Shown here piece by piece: positions 58,448 through 64,000 of a stretch of DNA of 64,000 bases. The notes beneath the pieces were generated by a model. It was not told the DNA's origin and did not search any database. It worked only from the letters and a program-made list of their open reading frames with translations. The stretch spans positions 4,278,001 through 4,342,000 of the forward strand of contig OZ252260.1 in NCBI GenBank assembly GCA_965249925.1. Reading direction: 5' to 3'. Each line of letters starts with the position of its first letter. Position 1 is the stretch's first letter. Origin of the DNA: Hoeflea_A sp965249925 (lineage in GTDB: Bacteria; Pseudomonadota; Alphaproteobacteria; Rhizobiales; Rhizobiaceae). Both the position numbers and the translations under genes were made by a program.

Positions 58448-59620
58448 ATGAATAGACTGGGACTTGCTATTTCCGCGGCACTATTGGGAACCGCGGTAAC
58501 CGTTGCGAACGCCGAACCGGTAAAGATCGGCATGATCACGACCCTGTCCACCGGCGCCGGCTATCTTGGCGAAGACGTGCGGGACGGGTTCCTGCTGGCG
58601 GTCGCCGAAGAGGGCGGCAAGCTCGGCGGTACCGAAGTGGAAGTATTGGTCGAGGATGATGGTCGCAAACCCGGAAACGGCAAGCAGATCGCCGACCGGT
58701 TCCTCGAGCGGGATGGCGTGGAGATCATGACGGGTGTGATCTTCTCCAACATTACCCCTGTCGTGGTGCCGCTGACCCTGAAGGCCGGCGCTTTCTATAT
58801 CTCACCGAATTCGGCGCCCTCGATATTTGCCGGCGAAGGCTGTAACGAAGACTACTTCGTCGCCTCCTGGCAGAATGACAGCCTGCATGAGAGCGCCGGT
58901 GTCTACGCCAACGAACTCGGCTACAAGAACGCCTACATCCTGGCGCCGAACTACCAGGCCGGAAAGGACGCGCTCGCCGGCTTCAAGCGCTACTTCACCG
59001 GCGACATCGCCGGCGAGACCTATACCAAGCTCGGTCAGACGGACTATGCCGCCGAAATCGCCAAGATACGTGCCGCCGATCCCGAAATGGTGTTCCATTT
59101 CCTGCCCGGCGGCATGGGCATCAACTTTCTGAAACAGTATTCGCAGGCCGGTCTGAAGGACACCTACCCGCTGGTCGTATCGACTGCGTCCATGGACGAA
59201 CGCATCATGGGCGCCGTCAAGGATGCCGCGGTGGGCGTGCACAGCACATCCCACTGGAACATGGCGCAGGATAACGCAGCCAACAGGAAATTCGTCGATG
59301 GCTTCAAGGAAGCCTACGGTCGCGCGCCGACGGTCTACGCGTCCCAGGGCTACGATACCGCCAAACTGATCGCCAGCGCTCTGCAGGCCACCGGTGGCAA
59401 GGTCAAGGACGCCAAGGACGAATTTCGAGCCGCGTTGAAGAAAGCGGACTTCGATTCGGTGCGCGGCGAGTTCAAGTTTGCCAACAACAACCACCCCATC
59501 AACAACTGGCTGGGTCAGGTGGTTGAAAAGGATGCGGACGGCAACATCGTCAATCGCATCGTCAAGGTGGTGTCACCCGACCACAAGGACGCCTATGCCG
59601 ACCAGTGTCCGCTGGAATAG
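58448..59620 (+). CDS. Branched-chain-amino-acid-type ABC substrate-binding protein (probable aromatic/kynurenine ligand)
   Basis: This 390-residue periplasmic binding protein has a signal peptide (M-N-R-L-G-L-A-I-S-A-A-L-L-G-T, cleavage near A-N-A-E) and a type I periplasmic-binding fold of the LivK class (P-V-K-I-G-M-I-T-T-L-S-T-G, Y-I-L-A-P-N-Y-Q-A-G-K). LivK-type proteins next to aromatic catabolic enzymes commonly bind aromatic acids rather than leucine, so a kynurenine- or anthranilate-like ligand is inferred from the neighbours. GGGAAGGGAG precedes the ATG. A stem-loop lies between it and the first permease gene. Confidence 0.9.
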   Translation: MNRLGLAISAALLGTAVTVANAEPVKIGMITTLSTGAGYLGEDVRDGFLLAVAEEGGKLGGTEVEVLVEDDGRKPGNGKQIADRFLERDGVEIMTGVIFSNITPVVVPLTLKAGAFYISPNSAPSIFAGEGCNEDYFVASWQNDSLHESAGVYANELGYKNAYILAPNYQAGKDALAGFKRYFTGDIAGETYTKLGQTDYAAEIAKIRAADPEMVFHFLPGGMGINFLKQYSQAGLKDTYPLVVSTASMDERIMGAVKDAAVGVHSTSHWNMAQDNAANRKFVDGFKEAYGRAPTVYASQGYDTAKLIASALQATGGKVKDAKDEFRAALKKADFDSVRGEFKFANNNHPINNWLGQVVEKDADGNIVNRIVKVVSPDHKDAYADQCPLE

Positions 59621-59646
59621 CCGCTAAGATCCTCATGAGAACGAAC

Positions 59647-59674
59647 TGCAGAGGTGGTGCCATCCGCCTCTGCA
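59647..59674 (+). terminator. Stem-loop between binding-protein and permease genes
   Basis: TGCAGAGG pairs with CCTCTGCA around a 12-nt loop. Such intercistronic hairpins after binding-protein genes usually stabilise the upstream mRNA or partly terminate, giving more binding protein than membrane components. No T-run follows, so partial termination or processing is more likely than full termination. Confidence 0.5.
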
Positions 59675-59690
59675 TTTCCTTGGCGACTTG

Positions 59691-60614
59691 ATGCTTCTTT
59701 TTCTCGAACAGCTCCTCAACGGTATTCAGCTCGGCGTTTTTCTGTTCCTGATTGCTGCGGGTCTCACCCTGATTTTCGGCATCATGGGTGTGATCAACCT
59801 TGCCCACGGTTCGCTGTTCATGGTCGGCGCCTACGCGGCGGCGGTGGGGACCGAGTGGACCGGATCGTTCAGCCTTGGCATCGTCATAGCCTTGGTGGTC
59901 GCCGGCGCTGTCGGGGTGTTGATGGAATTTGTGGTGATGCGCCGTCTCTATGACCGCGACCACCTCGATCAGGTGCTTGCCACATTCGGGCTCATCCTGT
60001 TCGCCAACGAGCTTGTCACCATGATTTTCGGCCGCACGCCTTTGTTTTTGAACGTGCCCGACGCATTGAACGGTGCCATCGAGATCCTGCCGGGCGTGCT
60101 CTATCCGGTGTACCGACTGGCCATCATAACCGTGGGCATCCTGGTCGCCGTCGCGCTTTATTTTATCATCACCCGCACCCGTGCCGGCATGCTGATCCGC
60201 GCCGGCTCCACGAACCGTGACATGGTGGCGGTCCTGGGTGTGGATATCGCTCTGATGTTCACGCTGCTGTTCGGGCTTGGCGCCGTGTTCGCCGGTCTCG
60301 CCGGTGCGATGGCCGGACCCCTGGTGTCTGTCGAAGTCGGCATGGGCGAACAGCAACTGATACTGGCGTTCGTGGTGATTGTGATCGGCGGAATCGGCTC
60401 GGTGCGCGGCGCGCTTGTGGGCGCTCTGCTTGTCGGCGTGGTCGATACCCTCGGTCGGGCCTTCATTCCCGACCTGTTGAAACTGTTCATGGATGCGGCA
60501 TCGGCCGACGGCATCGGCGCCGGACTTTCCTCGATGTCGATCTATATCCTGATGGCGGTTGTCCTGGTGTTGAAACCGAGCGGCCTGTTTCCGGTCGCGG
60601 CAGCTCGGCATTGA
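59691..60614 (+). CDS. Branched-chain-type ABC permease (LivH-like)
   Basis: This permease of about 307 residues has eight or so hydrophobic helices, starting L-F-L-E-Q-L-L-N-G-I-Q-L-G-V-F-L-F-L-I-A-A-G-L-T-L-I-F-G-I-M-G-V-I-N-L-A-H-G, the LivH signature. The ATG at 59691 is preferred over the TTG just before it. It is followed immediately by the LivM-like gene (overlap or 2 bp, depending on the start). Confidence 0.92.
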   Translation: MLLFLEQLLNGIQLGVFLFLIAAGLTLIFGIMGVINLAHGSLFMVGAYAAAVGTEWTGSFSLGIVIALVVAGAVGVLMEFVVMRRLYDRDHLDQVLATFGLILFANELVTMIFGRTPLFLNVPDALNGAIEILPGVLYPVYRLAIITVGILVAVALYFIITRTRAGMLIRAGSTNRDMVAVLGVDIALMFTLLFGLGAVFAGLAGAMAGPLVSVEVGMGEQQLILAFVVIVIGGIGSVRGALVGALLVGVVDTLGRAFIPDLLKLFMDAASADGIGAGLSSMSIYILMAVVLVLKPSGLFPVAAARH

Positions 60615-60616
60615 GG

Positions 60617-61627
60617 ATGGACTTGGCCCGCCTCCCCATCGCGCCGCTGGTTGCGCTTCTCGTCGCCATCCTGATCCCTGTTGTTCTCAGCAGCATGGGC
60701 GAGGAATACCTGGTCGGCACCGCCACCCGCATTGCCATTTACAGTCTGGCGGCGATGAGCCTTAACCTCATCCTCGGCTATGGCGGCATGGTCAGCTTCG
60801 GCCACGCCGCGTATTTCGGCGTCGGCGCTTATGTGGTCGGCATTTCGTCGTTCCACGTTTTCGACGGCAGCACGGTGCTCGGATTTGCAGGAACCGACGC
60901 GGCACTGCTGTCATGGCTGCTCGCCGTCGTCGTTTCGGCGGTTGTTGCGCTTGTGCTGGGTGCGCTTTCGCTGCGCACCAGCGGTGTCTATTTCATTATG
61001 ATCACGCTGGCGTTTGCGCAGATGCTCTACTTCCTGTTCGTCTCCATGGAGCAGTATGGCGGCGACGACGGTGTCATCATGTACAACGGCCGCAACACGT
61101 TGCCGGGCCTCGATCTCTCCGATGACACGACGTTCTATTACGTCTGCCTCGGTCTGCTTGTTGCCTTCACCGCCCTGATCGCGCTGCTTATCCGGTCGCG
61201 CTTCGGCCAGGTTCTGCAGGCCGCCCGGCAAAACGAGGCACGCATGCGGGCGCTCGGTTGCCAGGTACGGCACTACAAGCTGACCGCATTCGTTCTCGCC
61301 GGCGCTGGCGCCGGGCTGGCCGGAGCGCTCAACGGCAACCACGCCGAATTCGTCAGCCCGGACTACCTTCACTGGACGAAGTCGGGCGACCTTATGATCA
61401 TGGTCATCCTGGGCGGCATCGGCACGTTGTTCGGCCCGATCGTCGGAGCAACCGCTTTTCTGTTGTTGGAGGAGTTCCTCCCGGTGTTTTTCGACGCCGT
61501 GAATCTGCCGACGCTGAAGGAGCACTGGCGTGTGGTTTTCGGACCTCTATTGATCTTGATTGTGCTTTATGCGCGGGGCGGCCTGTTGGGGACACTGGCG
61601 TTGATCGGGGGTCGAAATGAGCGATAG
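60617..61627 (+). CDS. Branched-chain-type ABC permease (LivM-like)
   Basis: This permease of about 336 residues begins with a hydrophobic segment and has the LivM motif L-N-L-I-L-G-Y-G-G-M-V-S-F-G-H-A-A-Y-F-G-V-G-A-Y. The start could also be TTG at 60611, which would overlap the LivH stop by 4 bp. Its stop overlaps the LivG start by 11 bp. It works with LivH as the translocation pore. Confidence 0.92.
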   Translation: MDLARLPIAPLVALLVAILIPVVLSSMGEEYLVGTATRIAIYSLAAMSLNLILGYGGMVSFGHAAYFGVGAYVVGISSFHVFDGSTVLGFAGTDAALLSWLLAVVVSAVVALVLGALSLRTSGVYFIMITLAFAQMLYFLFVSMEQYGGDDGVIMYNGRNTLPGLDLSDDTTFYYVCLGLLVAFTALIALLIRSRFGQVLQAARQNEARMRALGCQVRHYKLTAFVLAGAGAGLAGALNGNHAEFVSPDYLHWTKSGDLMIMVILGGIGTLFGPIVGATAFLLLEEFLPVFFDAVNLPTLKEHWRVVFGPLLILIVLYARGGLLGTLALIGGRNER

Positions 61628-62381
61628 CGCTCTGCTGCAGATCTTCGACCTGCAAAAAACCTTCGGTGCTCTGCGGGCCAGCCACAACATCACACTCGAC
61701 ATCGAGCCGGGCGAGATACATGCGATTATCGGGCCCAACGGTGCCGGCAAGACCACCCTGGTGGCGCAGATATGCGGTCAGTTGCGTCCGGATTCCGGCA
61801 CCATCCGATTTGCCGGCCGGGACATCACCGAATTGCCGCAGGAAAAACGGCCGGCGCTTGGCCTCGTCAGGTCCTTCCAGATCACCTCGATCTTTCCGGA
61901 TTTCAGTGCGCTGGAAAACGTCATGATGGCTGTGCAAATACATGCCGGTCACAGCTTCCACTTCTTTACCGATGCCAGAGGCGAAACGGCACTGACCGCT
62001 CCCGCAGGCGAGTACCTCGATACGGTTGGTCTTTCTGAAAGCGCGCATCAGCCTGCCCACGCGCTTTCTCACGGCCAGCAAAGGCGGTTGGAACTCGCTA
62101 TGGCTCTAGCTCTGAAACCCAAACTGCTGGTGCTGGACGAACCGATGGCGGGCATGGGGCCGGACGAAACGGCGGGTGTCATTGCGCTTCTCGATGGGCT
62201 GCGGGAGAGCCTGACGATGGTGCTCGTCGAGCACGATATGGATGCCGTCTTTGCACTCGCCGATCGCATTTCGGTTCTTGTCTATGGTCAGATCATTGCG
62301 ACCGGAACGCCGGACGAGATCAAGAACAACGCTCAGGTCCGCGAGGCCTATCTGGGTGATGAGAGCCTGCCCAATGCTTGA
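61617..62381 (+). CDS. Branched-chain-type ABC ATPase (LivG-like)
   Basis: This 254-residue ATPase has Walker A G-P-N-G-A-G-K-T-T-L, signature L-S-H-G-Q-Q-R-R-L-E and Walker B L-L-V-L-D-E-P-M-A-G-M-G. It is one of two ATPases for the LivHM pore and overlaps LivM by 11 bp and the LivF gene by 8 bp. Confidence 0.93.
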   Translation: MSDSALLQIFDLQKTFGALRASHNITLDIEPGEIHAIIGPNGAGKTTLVAQICGQLRPDSGTIRFAGRDITELPQEKRPALGLVRSFQITSIFPDFSALENVMMAVQIHAGHSFHFFTDARGETALTAPAGEYLDTVGLSESAHQPAHALSHGQQRRLELAMALALKPKLLVLDEPMAGMGPDETAGVIALLDGLRESLTMVLVEHDMDAVFALADRISVLVYGQIIATGTPDEIKNNAQVREAYLGDESLPNA

Positions 62382-63075
62382 ACTGCGACAAGTCGAGGCC
62401 TCGTACGGCCGCAGCCAGGCGCTGTTCGGTATCGATCTGACCGTAGAGGAGGGTGCGGTTGTGGCCCTGCTCGGGCGCAACGGCATGGGAAAGACGACCA
62501 CCACCAAGACGGTCGTCGGCCTGCTGGCTGCCCAGGCGGGTCAGATTGTCTTTCGCGGGAAAACCATTTCCGGCCTCAAGCCGCATCGCATCGGACGGCT
62601 CGGAATCGCCCTGGTGCCGGAGGGACGGCAGATCTTTCCCACCCTGTCCGTCCGTGAAAACCTGGTCGCCACGGCAGCCAACCGCAGCCGGCGTCAAAGA
62701 CCATGGGACCTGGACAGGGTCAACGCCCTGTTTCCGCGGCTTCAGGAGCGCGCCGATCAACTTGGCGCGTCGCTCTCCGGCGGCGAACAGCAGATGCTGG
62801 CGATCGGCCGGGCCCTGATGACCAATCCGCATCTGTTGATCCTCGACGAGGCGACCGAAGGCTTGGCGCCGCTGATCCGCAAGGAGATCTATGCGTGCCT
62901 TTCCGGGCTCAAGGCCGATGGCGAGTCCATTTTGATCATCGACAAGAACATCAAGCAGTTGACCGCCATTGCTGACCGTCATGTGATCATCGAAAAGGGC
63001 CGGACCTGTTGGACCGGCGACAATGCCGAATTCGTGGCGAACCCGGATTTGCGACATCGCTATCTGGGTGTGTGA
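62374..63075 (+). CDS. Branched-chain-type ABC ATPase (LivF-like)
   Basis: This 233-residue ATPase has Walker A G-R-N-G-M-G-K-T-T-T-T-K, signature L-S-G-G-E-Q-Q-M-L and Walker B L-L-I-L-D-E-A-T-E-G-L-A-P. I chose the ATG at 62374, inside the LivG coding end, because the LivF fold (M-L-E-L-R-Q-V-E-A-S-Y-G) begins there; the frame itself stays open farther upstream inside LivG. Its stop overlaps the next ATG (TGATG), so the hydrolase is co-translated. Confidence 0.92.
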   Translation: MLELRQVEASYGRSQALFGIDLTVEEGAVVALLGRNGMGKTTTTKTVVGLLAAQAGQIVFRGKTISGLKPHRIGRLGIALVPEGRQIFPTLSVRENLVATAANRSRRQRPWDLDRVNALFPRLQERADQLGASLSGGEQQMLAIGRALMTNPHLLILDEATEGLAPLIRKEIYACLSGLKADGESILIIDKNIKQLTAIADRHVIIEKGRTCWTGDNAEFVANPDLRHRYLGV

Positions 63076-63959
63076 TGACCGACGACAGCGCGCTGCTCTA
63101 CAGGGGTATGAACCGAGCCGAACTGGACATTCAATACCATGCCCGCGGCACGGTCGACGACATAGCGCCCATCCTTGCGCGCTATGCCGAGATGAGCGCT
63201 GACGCGAAACGCAGCCTCGATGCGATAACGGATATCCCCTTTGGAACGAAGGCGGACGAAGTCTTCGACCTGTTTCCGGCGGACGCCGGGGCGCCGGTGT
63301 TCGTCTTCCTCCACGGCGGGTACTGGCGTTTGCTGTCCAAGGATGAGTCGTGTTTTTTCGCCGAGTGTTTCGTCAGTCACGGGATTGCGGTCGCCGCCGT
63401 CAACTACTCCCTTGCACCGCAGGCGACGCTGGATGAAATCGTGCGCCAGGTCCGCGCGGCGATCGGCCGGATATGGCACGATGCGGAGCGCTTCGGGATC
63501 GACCGGGAGCGTATCCATGTCGGCGGCTCGTCAGCGGGCGGGCATCTGGTTGGCATGTTGCTGGCTGACGGCTGGCACGCGCAGGTCGGCGTGCCGACGA
63601 ATGTCATTGCCGGGGCGGTGTCGGCGAGCGGTCTGTTCGATCTCGAACCGGTTCGACTTTGCCACCCCAATGAATGGCTGCAACTCGATGCGGAAGCGGC
63701 CGAGCGGAACAGCCCGATCCATCACATACCGCAAAGCGGCTGTCCGCTTTTGCTGACCTGGGCCGGATCGGACACGCAGGAGTTCAAACGGCAGAGCCGG
63801 GCCTACGGTCGCGCATGGGAGCGGGCTGCCCTGCCGCTCACCGCCTTCGAGACGCCGGACCGAAATCACTTCGATATCATTCTTGACCTCGCCGATCCGC
63901 AGCGCCCTTTCGCCCAACGGGTGATCGCCATGATTGAGGCCACGACCGGATCCTGCTGA
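63075..63959 (+). CDS. Kynurenine formamidase-like alpha/beta hydrolase (arylformamidase, HGGxW type)
   Basis: This 294-residue alpha/beta hydrolase has the oxyanion motif H80-G-G-Y-W84 and nucleophile elbow G-S-S153-A-G characteristic of the eukaryote-like arylformamidase group, with an acid in W-A-G-S-D and the His in D-R-N-H-F-D. It would hydrolyse N-formylkynurenine to kynurenine and formate. The coupling to LivF (TGATG) and the nearby 3-hydroxyanthranilate dioxygenase support the kynurenine assignment; general aryl-esterase activity is the alternative. The window ends 41 bp after its stop, so further pathway genes may follow. Confidence 0.85.
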   Translation: MTDDSALLYRGMNRAELDIQYHARGTVDDIAPILARYAEMSADAKRSLDAITDIPFGTKADEVFDLFPADAGAPVFVFLHGGYWRLLSKDESCFFAECFVSHGIAVAAVNYSLAPQATLDEIVRQVRAAIGRIWHDAERFGIDRERIHVGGSSAGGHLVGMLLADGWHAQVGVPTNVIAGAVSASGLFDLEPVRLCHPNEWLQLDAEAAERNSPIHHIPQSGCPLLLTWAGSDTQEFKRQSRAYGRAWERAALPLTAFETPDRNHFDIILDLADPQRPFAQRVIAMIEATTGSC

Positions 63960-64000
63960 ACCACAGGTTCAGCGCATCATGCGCGGCTTGCTCCGTCGAT

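Noticed and set aside
59562..60611. 349-codon minus-strand frame opposite the LivH-like permease
   Set aside because: His/Asp/Gln-rich composition typical of antisense to hydrophobic transmembrane codons; the sense frame carries the LivH signature.

Overview
The window is GC-rich, densely coded bacterial DNA with Alphaproteobacterial gene content: a Usg-family protein, DUF3307, FixK/FNR-type TTGA-N6-TCAA boxes, many small-molecule ABC transporters, and LysR, SorC, LacI and Lrp regulators. A metabolically versatile, free-living member of the Hyphomicrobiales or a neighbouring order is the best guess. I see no rRNA, tRNA, CRISPR array, phage genes or transposase. The only mobile-looking DNA is a 306-bp MITE-like inverted-repeat element at 18053-18358.

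Layout. (1) 1-2046: end of an XRE-like regulator, an isoprenylcysteine-methyltransferase-like protein, Usg, and an HExxH protein. (2) 2220-5470: two Spy/CpxP-like envelope proteins followed by an OmpR-type regulator and a histidine kinase. Each Spy-like gene is preceded by a perfect TTTAC-N5-TTTAC box (the CpxR-box pattern), which suggests an autoregulated Cpx-like envelope-stress module. (3) 5869-15503: an AraC regulator, then a stress island (alcohol dehydrogenase, Usp-like protein, Lon-like protease, tiny zinc-ribbon protein, FtsH paralogue, phosphoribosyltransferase, alpha/beta hydrolase, cytochrome c). Its three promoter regions each carry a FixK/FNR-type box, so it looks like a low-oxygen regulon. 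(4) 15529-22137: a truncated epimerase remnant, a ThuA/Gfo-Idh-MocA pair, the MITE-like element, DUF3307, a cyclic-nucleotide-binding protein and a very unusual ABC exporter with degenerate ATPase motifs and a repeated internal module. (5) 22360-28223: a dienelactone-hydrolase-like protein and a probable methylated-amine demethylation set (FAD/GcvT oxidoreductase, GcvA-like regulator, Rieske oxygenase).

(6) 28251-37798: a divergent sugar or alditol locus. One arm holds split transketolase, FGGY kinase, SorC-type regulator and SDR. The other holds an Rbs-type permease, binding protein, ATPase and a second SDR. An 11-bp direct repeat flanks the shared promoter region. (7) 38136-41945: an ALDH7-like aldehyde dehydrogenase, a LacI regulator and a PhyH-family dioxygenase. 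(8) 42182-49423: a 2413-residue glycine-rich autotransporter adhesin. (9) 49488-56385: aldo/keto reductase, bile-acid-symporter-type transporter, Lrp regulator, ornithine-cyclodeaminase-like enzyme, DapA-family lyase and an orphan CoxL-type molybdenum subunit.

(10) 56571-63959: a tryptophan/kynurenine-type aromatic catabolism cluster. It contains a LysR regulator, a small broken gene, 3-hydroxyanthranilate 3,4-dioxygenase, a complete five-component branched-chain-type ABC importer and a kynurenine-formamidase-like hydrolase. The last four genes overlap or abut, which implies one transcript that imports and opens a kynurenine-related compound.

The most notable points are the repeated-module pseudo-ABC exporter with its cNMP-binding neighbour, the FixK-box protease island, the doubled Cpx-box Spy module, and the MITE-like element whose edge supplies a gene's stop codon. 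All functions are read from sequence motifs by eye. No database search was run.
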